In this document: piece after piece, positions 1 to 14,280 of the stretch
Layout: each line of letters opens with the position of its first letter
Position numbering within the stretch: the stretch's first letter is position 1
NCBI GenBank assembly: GCA_010094045.1
Contig: ML986738.1
Span: forward strand, 36,056 to 100,055
Source of the DNA: Lojkania enalia
Lineage: Eukaryota > Ascomycota > Dothideomycetes > Pleosporales
DNA: 64,000 nt
Reading direction: 5' to 3'
Made by a program: the position numbers and the translations under genes
The notes under the pieces: generated by a model
Told to the model about the DNA's origin: nothing
Seen by the model: only the letters and a program-made list of their open reading frames with translations
The model's database searches: none

Positions 1-2483
1 TCGATATAGTTTTAGCAGTCTTAATAGACCCTTAATATAATAGATAGTTGGACTACGGGACTACTAATACTAGTTCTATTCTTATAGAGCGTTGTGTTAC
101 TAGATATCTAGTTCTACCTCCTTATTATATACTAGCTAAGTTAATTATATAAAAAGAGGAGGTAATAGATTATAAGTAGTAGGATACTTAGAGGGCTATA
201 TAATCCGATTCTTATCTATATCTAGCTGGAGTTAAAAACAACGTAACTATTTAATACTAATAATATAATCCTAAGTACCTAGATCTATAATAATAAATAG
301 GTAGTTTTAGATAGTTCTCCTATTAATTCGCAGGTATAAGTAGATATACTAATTAATAGGGGTTTAGATTTAGTCCTAAAAACCTTTAATAGTAATTTTA
401 AAGGGTAAACGCTATATTAATATATATAGAGCTTAGAAGAGTAATCTAACTACCGTAGAATTAAGGAATAAGAAGCCTTAGATGCTAGTATTAATAAGGG
501 CGTTTAGTTGTATACTAACGCCTTTTAAATATAGAATAGTAGGGATTTAGAAGTACTTTCCTCTAAATAAATATAATAAATCGATGTTTAATAAGTCGTA
601 CCTATTTAAGCCTAAGATAGAGAGTTTTCTTAGGCGTCTCTATTTCCTACCTAAGAACTATCTAGGTGGTACTTATTTACGTCTAGAAACTCTTCTTCCT
701 TAATCTTCTCTTATTTAACCTCTATCTTTTATACTCTAAAGACTATATATTTATTTATAAAGTATCCTAGTTTACTATAATTATAGTAATTACCTAGAAT
801 CGTATACCTTTCAGGTATAAGAGTTTTACTAGGTTGTTAGGAAGCGATCGTAATAGAATAAGATATTAATACTAGGGTAGATTAGAGTAGTATTAGATTA
901 TAAGTTACCTTAGATAAACTTTTAGAAGCCTTCTAGTACCGATCTAAATTTGTTTTAACTATAACCTATAGACTAATAGTTCGTTCTAGAAGGTTAAGAA
1001 TACTTCTCCTTTTTATATCGTAGGCTGTTAAGTAGGCGACTATAATGTTAAAAGAGCCTTTCTATATAAATTTAAAGCTAAGATTTAATATCTTTAGGCT
1101 AGAGAAAATCTTATTCTATAGGTAGAAGAACTACTCAGATTGGGATATAGATCCCCTAATAGCTGTACTAATAAAGCGAGCTTTAAAAGTTAAGAACGCT
1201 TCTCCTTTATTTATTTTTAGGACCTAAAACGCCTATCGCGCCTCTATCTCTTTATTACCTATAATAAAATACGATCATAGAAGTAAAATTATTTCTTTAG
1301 CATTCTTAAACCGATACTAGTCTAATTCAGCTAGGTATTTTAGCTCTAGATACTTTTTCGCAGTACTAGAGGTGTGTCTTTATACTAATACTATATATAT
1401 ACGCTCTATCCGATAGTAATCTATATTAATCTTAAGTTAGTCTAGGATTAAGGCTCGCTATTATTTAAATATAGGTTTATTACTATCTATAAGACTTTCG
1501 ATCTTAAGTATATATTTAGTAAAGTAGGCTTAAGGGGGCTTAAGAATAGCCAAGAGATTTTTTACTAGAGGAGTTGTAAAAGTTTCTTAGCGTATTATTA
1601 GTACTAATTTAGTAGTTTATAGAAGTTAATTAGAACTAATAGTTCTCTATTATATTAAGCGTATAATCTCCTCTTGTAAAATTATAATTTATTTCTTAAG
1701 GGTTAGTTTACTCTAATCTCCCTCTAAATTAGATAGGTTCTTTACTACCAGCCCTATAAAGAGGGGTCCGCCTGTTATAGGGCCCCCTATAGGAGGTAAC
1801 AGTTGTTCTACACGCGTAGATAGAAGCTTACTCTTATTATAACTTGCGCGTATATCAATTCTAGTATAAGAATCGGAAGGTGAATTATAGTTAGATATCA
1901 GCGGTTGCTTCCAATTCTGATAGGTTATTAGTAGTCTCTAAGTTTCTACCTAGGCGTACTCTACGCAGCTTTTCTAAAGGCAATCCTAATTGTAGGGGAT
2001 AGGAAGTTCTAAACCTAAAGGCTTTAATCAATAGAAGGTTTCTAAGATCCTATCTAAGTAACTAAATAATTTAATATAATAGTATATAAATATTATAACT
2101 TAAACTAAATTAGGTATATTTTAAACTTAAATATATTTAAATAAATATTTAATACGATATTATTAAAGAGGCTATTACTAGTAGTATTAAGTTTTTCTAT
2201 ATAATATAATAGCGTAGGTAAGATAATAGGTCCGAATATAGTACGAATCTACTTAGAGGTATATAGGAGTATATAGGGGATTAGAGACCTCGGAATTCTA
2301 TTAACACCTATAGGCCTTATATAAAAGGATATAGAAAAACTACTAAGCTACTTATAAGGGAGTATACAACTATATACGGATGGGAAAAGGGGTAGAACTG
2401 GGGGTAGGATAAGATAAGCGAAAAGCTTTAGGATAAGGTTATATATAAAGCTTTTCGTAGAACGATTTCTTTACATTATTATA
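1..2483 (-). mobile_element. RIP-degraded Ty3/gypsy element, copy A (LTR and gag part)
   Basis: This block is the reverse complement of 61087-63569, colinear over about 2.48 kb, so it is the 5' part (LTR, leader, gag) of the same gypsy element in opposite orientation. The LTR end lies near 2483, where the sequence ...cattattata mirrors tataataatg at 61087. The element runs off the left edge. There are stops in every frame, a high TA content, and C/T and G/A differences between the two copies, as expected of RIP. The family call rests on copy B, whose gag zinc knuckle and pol start are readable. Confidence 0.75.
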
Positions 2484-3330
2484 GTTCTTGTCTAAGTTAA
2501 CCTATATAGTAGCTAATATTAGATTAAACCCTAGCTATAGAGATAGTACTTTTTAGCGTTCTATATTTATAATATCTACTCTTTCTTTTATAGGTTTATC
2601 CTAAAGCTCTTTAATCTATTATCTTATCTATTCTATCTAGGTGTAGTATCTTACTATCTCTAGTAGCTTATTCTAGCTTCTAATATATTCTACGTAGATA
2701 TATTATAGTACTATATTTATATTTTTCTATTCCGGGGTTAGTACTTTATATATTCTAGTAGGTCCTACTCAACTTATAAGTATAGCCCTATTCTTCTTCC
2801 TTTTCTCTTCCTATTATACTAAAGATTTAACGCGAAAATACTTCTACCTATAACTATTATACTAGTTACTTAATTCTTTTACTAGGCGTTATAATAGATC
2901 TATCTCGCTATTATTTAAACTATTAGTCTACAAACTATAACTATTATAGTAATACTACTCTTTTTTCTATATATAGAGAGTATCTTTTTAGGGTTTATCC
3001 TGCGATCTTTCTCTAATCGAGGGTATCTTTCGCTATTTCTTAGCAAATATATTAAAGGCGTATAAGAAATCTACCTCTACCTATTAAGATTTTATAGCTG
3101 CTAAGAAAGAGAAGATTTACTATTTTAAGAAATCTGCGTGTTACTGTTATACAGCTTTTTCTTACCTAGAACGTGTTAAGAAACGTGTCTATTCTCTAGA
3201 GAAGTATAGCCTAGATCTTAGGAAATAAAAGGTAAAGTTAATAGAAGAGTAAGAGAAGTTAGAGGAAGAGGAGAGGAGGTCCGCTAGATCTAAGGTATTC
3301 TCTACTACTACTCCAAGTTCTATATAAGAG
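2484..3330. repeat. AT-rich repeat with coiled-coil protein remnant
   Basis: About 75 bp here (near 2500-2575) recur at about 24655-24730, which shows repeat origin. From about 3050 to 3300 on the plus strand an almost open frame encodes a Lys/Glu-rich stretch with clustered cysteines (around SACYCYTAFSYLERV) followed by a charged coiled-coil-like segment. Such cysteine plus coiled-coil proteins often accompany fungal repeats, but I do not recognise a defined family. It may lie in the 3' region of the adjacent gypsy element. Confidence 0.35.
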
Positions 3331-6300
3331 ACTTCTTCTATATTACTACTACTATTCCTTCCTAACTAGGCTCTACTTAATAACCTATTATTCTAGCCTT
3401 CTAGTAAAACTCCTTCAGCTTTATAATATAGTTGGTTAAATTCTATACTAGTTCTTATAAACTTTCCTCCTATAGGTATTCTTTCTATTTTACTAGATAC
3501 TTCTATTAACATTTAAACCGCTTTCTTACTAGTATATATTTTACTTTATATTCCTATTCTAGTTCTATATTAATAGTTTCGTATAGTAGTATATTATTTA
3601 GTACTAGTTCTAGTTTTAACTTATAAAATACCGGGTATATTTTTATATTACTTAGTAGTCTTAGTTTAAAATTTATAGGTCTAATCTATTCTTTAATTAA
3701 AAATAGTTCTATTCTCTTATAATCTAACTTTTTTATAAGTCTCTTAGTCTTTAAGTTTTTTATTAATAGGAAAACTTTACCCTCCTCTCTAAAGGTTAGT
3801 CTCTTAATCCTTAACTTATTAGCCTATTCTACTATTCTAAGATTTCTTAACTAAATCTTTTCTTTAAGCTAATTATAGATTTCCTTTATTTCCTTAGCTT
3901 TCTAGTCTACTAGTAGAACTAGAGATCTCTTCTCGTTCTATTTCTAATATATAATAGCTTTCTATTTATAGTTAGCTTTAAAGAGTATAGTTCCTATAAT
4001 ACTTTAGGTTATTCTATTATAAGCTATCTATATTATAGATAATAGTTTAATCTAATTATCTTATTATTTATTAATATATATCTTTAAATACGTTTCTAAG
4101 TTCTAGTTAACTTATTCTATCTAACTATCTATCTATAGGTAGAAACTAGTTAATATCTATTATTAGATTTCTATCTTTTCTATCTATTCCTACTAGTATT
4201 TAGATATAAATAATTTATCTCTATCTAAAATAATATATTTTAGAACTTTATACTCTATAAATACTATATATAATAATTTATATACTAGTTTAGATACTAT
4301 TATTATTTTTAATACTAGTCTAAAGTATATATACTTTATTAGTTAATCTACTATATTTATAATTATATTATATTTTCTTTCTAATTCTAGTTCTATTAAC
4401 TCTAATAACTTAATTATAAAGTTAATTATAATCTACTCCTATAGTTCTTTAGGTACTTCTAATAGTTATAAGAATTTATAAAGCTTATATTTTATAGTCT
4501 TATTCTTTCTATATTCTAAATATTTATAGAGTATATTTTATACTTCTTTTCTTATATTAGTAAGAGTAAAGCTCTTCTTTAACCTTTACTCTATTTCTAC
4601 TACCTCTAGGTATCCCTATTCTAGTAATTTATATAATTCTTTTATTATCCGCTATTATATATATAAATATACGTATAGTTGTTTCTAAGTTATATTTTTA
4701 ATTACTTTTACTTTTTTACTACTTATTAGATATTACTCTACTATCTATATATTCTTTAGTTTTTACTACTAAGTTTACTCTAGCGTAGTTAGTTTTATAA
4801 TTTAAGCGACTTGTAGGTAGTTATATATAAAAGATCTATTCGATTCTTATCTTAGGATCGCATCTCTTTTATACCTTTTCTTAGTTATATAGTCGGCTCT
4901 ATAATTTAGTACGTCTGCAGCTGTATTTTCTAACCCTTTCTAATATATTATCTTAAAGTTATAGTCTATTAGTCGTTCTATCTATTATATTTATCTTTCT
5001 ATAAGTTCCTTTATTATTATAAAGTATATAAGGTTTTATAGTCTATCTAGACTTTAAAATAGGTATTTAGTTCCTACTAAATATACTCGCTATTTTCTTA
5101 ATACTTTAACTATTACTAATAGTTTCTTATCGTATATATTATAGTTAAGTTCTTCTAGTTTTATTTTTCTTAAAAAGTAGGCTTATAGTTTCTACTTTCT
5201 ATCTTTATCTTACTAACTTAAGTAAGCGCCTATTACTTTATCTAAAGTATTAGTTTCCACTTAAAATTACTTCTCTTGGTCTAGTATTCTTAGTATTAAT
5301 ACTAAGGTAAAGTAGGCTTTTAGTTTTTTAAAGGCTTTTTACTATACTTCTTACTACTTAAACTCTTTTTCTTTCTTATTAATCTCTATTAAAGGTACTA
5401 CTACTCTAGAGTACCCGCTTATAAATTTTCTGTAGAAATTCGCGAAGTTTAAAAAGGATTAGACTTATTTAACTAAAGTAGGTACTAGTTATTCTAGTAT
5501 TATTTTAACCTTTTCTTATTCTATTTTAATACTATTTCTAAATATCTGAAATTCTAGAAACTCTATTTCTATTTTATAAAACTCGCATTTCTCTAGGGCT
5601 ATAAGTAATTTATACTCTTATAGTTTCGTTAATACTTTTCTAATATATTCCTTATACTCTCTTAGCAATCTATTTATATAGACTAGAATATTATCTAGAT
5701 ATACTATTATAAATATATCTAAGTATTCTTTTAATATATTATTTATAACTATTTAAAAGGTTACTAGTATATTTATAAGTTTAAATAATATTACTAAGTA
5801 TTTAAAAAAATCTTCTCTTATCTTAAATACTATTTTCTATTTATAGCCCTCCTTTATCCGAATTTAATAGTATCCTTCTCTTATATTAAACCTTATAAAC
5901 TACTTAGCTCCTTATAATTAACTTATAAGTTCTATTATTCTAGGTAATAGATATCTATTTTTCTTAGTTATATTGTTTAATTATCTATAGTCCATATATA
6001 ACCTTAATTTGCTATTCTTCTTAAGTATAAATAGTATTAGTAATACTATTTTACTCTAGTTTAGTTATATATACCCCTTTACTAAATTCTTTTAGATATA
6101 CTTCCTAAGTTCTTCTCTTTATTCTCGGTTTAAGTTATATATTAGACTAGATTTTAATTTCTTTTTATCCTTAACAATTAATTTTATAGTTATATTCCTT
6201 ATACTTAGATAATCCTCTATTTTCTACTTCTTTATATAGCTCTATAAATTTGCTATAATCTTCTTAAATTTCTTAAAATATACTTTTATTCTATAGTTTA

Positions 6301-6396
6301 TTATATACTTTTCGAACTACGATAATATCTAATATCTATTTTATCTTCTTAAAATATTTAGCTATTATAGCTACCGATACTCTCTATATTAATTAT
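3331..6396 (-). mobile_element. RIP-degraded Ty3/gypsy element, pol half (RT, RNase H, integrase)
   Basis: Read on the minus strand with stops ignored, this gives a gypsy pol order. A reverse transcriptase active-site remnant reads VYLDNILVY (normally YxDD) near 5700. It is followed by FYRKFI-type thumb sequence and RNase H, and towards lower coordinates by an integrase ending in a GTILFKANY-like motif near 4000. Every section is interrupted by TAA/TAG codons. The element resumes at 11736 after the nested copia element. Its 3' LTR was not delimited. Approximate left boundary. Confidence 0.7.
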
Positions 6397-6522
6397 TGTT
6401 AGAGCTGGCTAGCTCTAATAAGAGTTGGAAAAACTGCGTCTATTAACTAGAAATGCGAGATATATTATATATATATCCCTAGACCTATTAAGAGGCTAAC
6501 TATAAATAACTTAGCTATAATA
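6397..6522 (-). repeat. Left LTR of the copia element
   Basis: 126 bp beginning TGTTAGAG and ending CTATAATA, matched by 11605-11730. Differences between the two LTRs are mostly transitions (for example TGTTAG against TATTAG), the RIP pattern. The polypurine tract on its inner side makes it the 3' LTR in element orientation. Confidence 0.85.
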
Positions 6523-9500
6523 TACCCCCCTAGCTATAGTAAATAGTAAAGTTACCTTCTAGTTAACTAGTTTAGGTACTTTTATATAGCTGTAATATAC
6601 CCCCCCAGCTATAGTAAATAGTAAAGCTGCCTTCTAGTTAACTAGTCTAAATACCTCTATAAGACTGAGCTACTTTAAAAAGGTAAGGTACTTCTACTTA
6701 TATAGTACCTTTATAAAACCGTCTGCTAGTATCTAGTTTATTAGCTTCTAGTTAACCTATAACCTTCCTACTTTAACTTATTAAATCTATATCTAATAAG
6801 TATCTATATAATATAACCTAGTCTATAATCTATCTACTACTTTAGTAGTAATATATACTATCTACTAATTATTATAAAATAGTATAGGGACTATTTCTAT
6901 ATTAAACTCTACGTTATTAAAAACTTTAGTTTACTATTACAGCTTACTACCTACTATAGATAGAGCTAGCAGCTTAGCCTTAGTTATTAACTTAATAACT
7001 AAGCGCTGTATTATTACTTTCTAGTTAATAGGTAGGCTATAGAACTTAAATAGGTAGCTCTATAAGCTATAATACGTCTTCTAATTATTTGCGAATACTA
7101 CGTCTAATACTCTATAGAATAGTAGCTTATACTTATTACTAAAGTAGGTTGCGTTTTTCTAATCTAATTTAGATACTTATAAGCCTAGCCTTCTTATACT
7201 AATTATATATCTCTAGACGTACTCTACTACTTAAATATAACTCTATTCTAGATTTTTAAGATAGGTTACTAAAGTTAAGTAAGTTTTTAAAATGTCTGGG
7301 CGTATGTAAACTACTAGATATTTTAGAGATCTAATTAGCTATTAATAATATCTAGTTCTCTAATAGTTTAGCTTCTCTATACTTAATACTAGGTAGTTAT
7401 TAACTAGAGGTATTATAGGATAGCTTCTCTACCTCTACTTCTATAGTTTATACTTAGTTGCGATCTTATTAATAAACGAGTTTTAACTAAGCTAGATTCT
7501 ACCTATATTCTAGTCTCGGACTATTCTAATTTCTAGAAATTACCTAAGCTGTCTAAATAAGTATAGCTTATACTATAATTTTAAGCCTACTTTAAATTAC
7601 TAATATATAGTAGAATAGTTTAGATAGATTAGAACAACTATATTATTAATATAGAAGAATATTATTAAGCTCTTACTTCTAAATAGATATAGAACTTTCT
7701 AGATTAACTATAGTTCTAGCTTAAGTAGTAAGCTCTTAAGGTATTTATACTAGAGTAGAGGAGTATCTCTTAGGCTATAAAAAGCTTTCCTTATCTCTAG
7801 TAACTTATCTAGTTTCTATATAAATCCTTCTAGTATATAGGTATATATTAGTCTATCTAGCGGTATATTTAAGAAAGCGTTAGTAATATTATATTAATAG
7901 GCGTATAGTTTAAAAGCTGCTGCTAAAGCGACTAGAAATTAGAATACTTATACTACTAGAGTAGCTGTATATATATCTCCCCAGTTCTACTATAGGTCTT
8001 CTCTAATAACTAGCCTAGCTTTAAACTTATATAGATATCTATTCTTATCGAATTTGTATATAAATACCTATATCAGTAGTAGAAGTTTAATCTCTAGCTA
8101 TATACTAGCTCTAGTCTCTATTATATAAACTAGACAGCCCTTACTATAGCAGCTCTCAAGCTCTACTACTACTACTTTCTTAAATTCGATTCTAAATAGA
8201 TACTTTTTAAGCTACTTCTATCGCTTTAATAGAAGTAGTAGCTAATCTCTATATAAACTAATCCTAGGCTAATTAGCTAGTATATTACTACTCGTCTTCT
8301 ATTATAATACTTCTATAAACGCTATATAGTATATATAGAATATTCTACGAATTCTAGTCTCTATAAAATTTCTAGTATTAAGCTAACTATTAATTTTATC
8401 GCGTCTGTTTGTATTATTTAATTATTAGTCTAGAGCCTCTACTTCTAGCTTAATCTAATACTAGCCCTTAAAGAAGCTAGTTATTACTTCTAGATTCTCG
8501 TTATAATCGTCTTAACTATACGGTTCTAGGGTATCTTCTAGTATTATAATACTATTAACTGCTAGATACTCTACTCTAGCTAGCTTACTTAATTATTACT
8601 AATCTAGCTCCTACTTAAGCTACTTCTTAATCTACTACTTAAGCTTATTATCTAGCGTCTTCTTATATAATTGAGGGGTTGATTAATCTAGTATCTATTT
8701 AAGCTCTATATTATTCAGCTTACAGCTCTTCTTAATATTAAGTACTGCGGCTGCTAGATATAGTATCTACTTGTCTAGAAAGATAAGATCTTTATACGAT
8801 TCTGCAGGTAGTAGAATAATATCTCTAGTACTAATAACTCTATCTAGCTCTAGTATCTAGATGCGATAGATATTTGTAGAGTTATATTCTATAAGGCGTC
8901 CGATTAGCGCGTAAGATTATAGCTTCTCTCTCTAATATAGGTAATAATTTAGGATATATACCTTAACTCTTAACACGCTAAAATAAGCTACTAATAGTCT
9001 AGTTCTATATACTATTTTATATAGAGTATACTAGTCTAAAGCTTCGGTTAGTATATAATTGAGGAGATAGACTGCTAAGAGTAGGTACTCGTTTAATACC
9101 TCTATTAGTAGCCCTGCGTCTATCCTTATAGCTCTTCCCTATATAACTAGTAACTACCCTACTCTCTCTATTAGACTATTCTACTTCTTAGTATACTCTA
9201 TTTATAGTTCTACTAAGATTTCTAGGTTCTTAAAGATATTAAGTATCTTAGAATATCCGCGCTTACTATTAAGCTTAATAGCTTTAACCTATATATTAAA
9301 CTAAGCTCTAAGCTTAACTAGCAATTTCTATACTATATATCGTAGCGTTATTATATTCTTATTTAGCAGGTAATAGGCTTTATACTACCTATTATACTAG
9401 CAGACTATATAGAATATTTAGAGGTCTTTATTATAGTAGCGCTCTGACCGATTATATATCTAGACTAGATCTATCCCTGGTCTCTTAAATAGTCTTTAGG

Positions 9501-11604
9501 CTGGTTTCTAAGAAGCTTTTCTACTTACTATTTTATAAAGCTTAAACTAAATATAGATAGTATATTCTATCTATTTTAAAGCTTAATTTCTCTACTACTA
9601 CTACTACTACTACTACACCCCCTACTACTGCTTAATTAACTTAAGCCCGTTAATATAAGTAGGTAGATAAGTAACTACCTTCTAGCTAGTATAGCTAAAT
9701 ACCCTATAAGCTTGTATAGGTATAAGTTCTAGCTGCTTATAAGCTGCGTAAGAAGGCCTCGGTTTATACTATACTATATATACTAATAGAGATAGTTATA
9801 TACTATCTTCTATATCTATCAGCTAATACTTAGACGTGTACCTAAGATAGTATATAATATTTAACAGATCTATCTAATATAGATAGTTTTATCTTAAGTT
9901 AAAATAGATTCCTACTATACTATAATATAAAAAACTAACTATATTTATAAATATCTTTAGAATATATACTATATAAAAGAGTAGGATAGTCTTAATTCTA
10001 GTAGGCGTTTACATCTACAGCCGGACTTCTTCCTATTCTTAAATTAGTAGCAGCTGTTCTCTTATATATATATAGTCGTCTAGTCTAAACTACTATATTA
10101 TTCTCGAGCTATAAAACTTGCTGTTAGTAATATAGGTATTTAAGCTAGGGTTTATAATCTATCTATTAAGTAGTAATAGCTAATACTAATACTACTTAGC
10201 CTATATAGCTTTAAGCTATAGAGCTAAAACTGCTATAGATCTTACTAATCAACTTAAGTTTAGAGCTACTATTATAGCTGGTCCTAATAGTTAACGCCTA
10301 TTATTCTATCTTTTTATTATACTTAATACTGGTACTAAGACTATTATAAAGTTTATAAAGTCTACTAACCCTACTAATCCTACTACTACTATTAGTTATT
10401 TCTTAGTATTATAGAGTACTTTTAACCTAGATAATCTTAATATTCTAAATTCCTAGAATTTCTATTTAATATCTTAATCTAGCTACTAGCTTAATAGGTG
10501 TAGTACTAAATTAATATATAAATACTATTTAAATTTATAACTATTTCTATAGAAGTAGACTATCTATTTTAATTATTAGAGTTTCTAGCTGCTATTAGTC
10601 TACTACAACTACTATAGTTATTATAGTATAATACTAAGTATCGCGAACGTTCCTAGCTCTAATATAACTAGTCTAGTACGACGATAGTATAATATATATT
10701 AGACTACTAGGTCTAAAATACTTATATATAGTTTATTATCTGCTTTAGACTTAATAAGTAGTAATAGCTTATTTACTGCCTAGCTATCGTTTAAGCTTTT
10801 AACTGTGAGAATAAAGTCCTACTAAGCTTAATTCCCCTATACTTCTAGTATACTTGCTAGGTTTATAACGCGCGTCGTTTTAAGCTAATCCTTAAACTAG
10901 GTATCTAGGTTCCCCTTTCTTAGTTGTATCTTAAGCGTCTAGTATCGAGCCTATAGCTGTATACTACACTTAGCTTTACTTGGGTAGAGATACTTCTTAA
11001 GAGTCTATAGTTAATTATACGCAGTCTTATAGTCTATAATTAGATAGATATATTAAGCTGCTATTATCCTCGATATCTCCTACGTGAATTCCCTAAGAGT
11101 CTTCTCTTTCTACAGTTACCGCGCTTTACTATAGCTGTACGTTTTATACTAGACTTTATATCTTGCTAATTCTTAATTAGTTAGATCTATAATATCTACT
11201 TTAGTATCTACTGCTTTAGCATTACTATCTGTTCTATAGAAATCTCTAAACTACTTCTTATTAAGGTCTAGGTCTACGTATTTTTAGAGCTGGTTCCAGT
11301 CTGCGCTGTCCTTCTATAGAAATAACTACTATATCTAGTACTCTAGTTTATTAAGAATAACTATAGCCTTAGTAATAAGTAGGTTTAATTCTATTATCTT
11401 TTTAATATACTATATTACGTTAATCTATTAAGGTCTCTACTATAACTAGTTCTAAGCTTTCTAGCTTCCTAACTAGTCTAGTAATATTAAGGTAACTAAG
11501 GTTTTAATAAATAAGATATAATTAACTAACTAAGTCTATATTAATTAGCTCTAGTTTATTTATATAGAATATAGTAGTAGTTAAAGAGCTTCCGGGCTTA
11601 TAAC

Positions 11605-11730
11605 TATTAGAGTTAACTAGCTCTAATAAGGGTTAGAAAAACTACGTCTATTAACTAGAAATATAAGATATGTTATATATATATCTCTAGACCTACTAAA
11701 GGGCTAACTGTAAATAACTTAGCCGTAATA
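11605..11730 (-). repeat. Right LTR of the copia element
   Basis: 126 bp beginning TATTAGAG and ending CCGTAATA, followed directly by the target duplication ATTAT. It is the partner of 6397-6522 and the 5' LTR in element orientation. Confidence 0.85.
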
Positions 11731-11735
11731 ATTAT

Positions 11736-14280
11736 AAACCTGAGGGACGCCTTATCCTATACTATTCTACTACCCGTTTTGTCTTAAAGTAGCTTTATAA
11801 CCTATAAACTATCCCTTACTACTAATCTACTCTAGGATTATATTTGGCTAGCTAGTCTATACCTAGTAATATATTAAATTTTTCTAGGTTTATAATATTA
11901 AGTACTTATTTTTTAGTTTCTATTAGTATAACTCTTCTACTATAATCTATTAGCTTATCGTCTGCTAGGTATATTATATAAGGTACTACTTTTTTCCTCT
12001 ACTCTATATTATTCTTATAAACCTATTATACTGATATAAACGTGTCTAAAGCTCTACTATTAAGTAGTACTCTAAGCTTCCTTCTATTAAACTCTATTTA
12101 GAATACTATATATAAAAGTATTATACTAGTAACTCTTCTAATAGCTTTTCTACCCGGTTCCTTAGTATAGCTATTATCTTAGGGGCTACTTAGTTTTTTA
12201 ACTAAGATAGGAAGAACCCTACCTTCTCCTTCTCTTTCTTATATAGTAGATATCTATCTATATTATACTTTATCTATAGTTTTTAGGCGTAAGCAGCCTT
12301 TACCTATTTACTATATATCTTATACTTCTATCCTAAGAAATATTATTGCTATTTAATTAGTCGGTAATCTTTATCTAATCCTTACTATTTAAGTACTCTA
12401 AATATATCTTAGTAGTACTAGTATCTAACTATATATTATTTCTAGTTTAAAGCTTTATATTCCTCTAAATATATATTATCTTTAGGACGTTTCTCTTTCT
12501 TAAGTATACTTGCTCCTATTATCTTATAAGCTGTAATATTAAGTCATCTTCTAATATCTCTTTATATCTCCCTTATCTCTAAGACTAACTTTCTTAGCTC
12601 TTTAACTTCTATAATAATTTTACTAAGCTAGTATAGATACTCTATTCTAAAGTAAATTAGACTTCTATAAGTTTAATAGTACCTATTTTCTATATAATCT
12701 TCTATCTTATCTTAAAATAGTAAGATTTTCGGTAATAATTATATATCTATTCTTAGCTATATTTCTAGCTTTATCTTAATACCCTTATATGTTAAGTAAT
12801 TGTCCTAGTAACAGCTAGCCTAATCTTTTTTACAGCTGTTCTTATAGGGTAGTATATATTTCCTTTTCTTACCTTTTATCTATTCTATAGAGTAGCTTTA
12901 GTATATCTCCTATATATACTCGAATATTTCTTCGTCCGTAATTTTCCCTACTAATTTTACTACAACTTCTAATATACTCTAGCTATCTTAGAATGTTACT
13001 TCTTCGAACGGTATATTCTAATATTTTTAGGAGTATAGTCTTACTCTATATATTTTTATTATAGATCTAGTACTTCTTTTACTTTATTCTTCCTAGGATT
13101 AATATACTATCAAGCCTCGGTATACCTAGTAGATATTCCGTATATTTGATAACTACTACTGCCCTTCTTAGCTATAGCTAATAATTACTTCCTTCTTTTA
13201 CTAAATAGTATATTCTGTATCTATTGTCTATATAATATATCTAGTACCGTATTAGTTATTAGTATCTATTAGTAGGTTATACAGTTATTATTTAAGCTTC
13301 CTTCTTCTTATTTAAATATTCTTTTATATAGTATTCTTTTTATCTATATAAAAGATACGCTTTCTCTTTAAGCCTTTCTTTCTTAAGATTACTTATCCTT
13401 AATTATTAGTAGTTCTTTCCCTTGTCCTTTTCGACTTTTCCGAGGACTATTAGATTACTATTCTATAGTGCTATCTTATTCTCCTTTTTAGTTAGTATAA
13501 ATATTTGCGGCTAAGATTATTTCTCTATCTCCTACTTATATTAATAGTTATTAATCCTAACCGCTAATTCGATTATTTCTAATAACTCTATTAGCCTTTC
13601 TTCTCTAGCTAGATTGTCTTTAACCTTATCCTTAAGCCCTTTATAGAAGATTCCTACTAATATATTATTATCTTATCCTAGTCTAGCGCTAAATCTCTAG
13701 AACTCTATAGTATAATCTATTATCCTTTTAGTCTAGGTTAGCTTTAGCAGCTTTCTTTATACTTTCTATTTTATATCTACTTCTCTAAAGACGTTTTAGA
13801 CCTTATTTTTAAATTCTTCCTAGCTCTTAAAGAGTTTGTCTATAGATTTTCTAGTCTTCTTTATATTACCTCTATTTTCCAGCTAATTAGCTATAAATAA
13901 TTTAGCTTATACTAGTAATATCTCTTCTATATTTATTATTATAGCTAAGATCTTATTCTTATCTAAGAAGAAGGTCGTACTATTAAACCTAAAGTATAGT
14001 TCTATTAATATAAGAAAGAGGTTAATATATTCTTTCTTACTATTAAACTTCTTTAATAAAGCTATCTTAACTTATACTTATTATTTAGCTTTAGCTAGGT
14101 CGGTTCTAGCTACAGCTAGCTTATATTATATCTATATAATATAAGTCTCCTATTCCTATACTTTTTATACTATAACTTCTTCTAAAGCTTACAGCCTTTA
14201 GGTTATTATAACTTAACTTTACGATATAGTAGACATCTTTATATAGTTTCTATTCTCTTAATATTAGGTAACGTATTCTA
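11736..14280 (-). mobile_element. RIP-degraded Ty3/gypsy element, gag and protease half
   Basis: This continues the element of 3331-6396 on the other side of the copia insertion. On the minus strand near 11840-11900 the protease/RT junction reads FNILLGIDWLAKYNP, a recognisable gypsy motif (normally ILGMDWL). The region up to about 14240 is gag-like with many stops. It is cut at 14280 by the terminal repeat of a pogo element, so the 5' LTR is not seen. Confidence 0.65.

Larger units (their letters stand above)
6397..11730 (-). mobile_element. RIP-degraded Ty1/copia retrotransposon with LTRs and TSD
   Basis: The element is bounded by two similar 126-bp direct repeats (6397-6522 and 11605-11730) and by a 5-bp target duplication ATTAT (6392-6396 and 11731-11735). 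A purine tract on the minus strand (plus strand taccccccctag-like, from 6523) adjoins the left LTR, so the element points leftwards. On the minus strand near 7600-7960 a degraded copia reverse transcriptase reads NAFLNIPLDR, then KAFYSLRDTPLL and FYINNIVVL (usually NAFLN, KALYGLR, YVDDI). Stops are frequent. It sits inside the gypsy element whose halves flank it. Confidence 0.85.

Noticed and set aside
9596..9620. Run of CTA triplets, possible microsatellite
   Set aside because: It lies in a RIP-degraded copia interior where TA-rich triplets are frequent; not informative.
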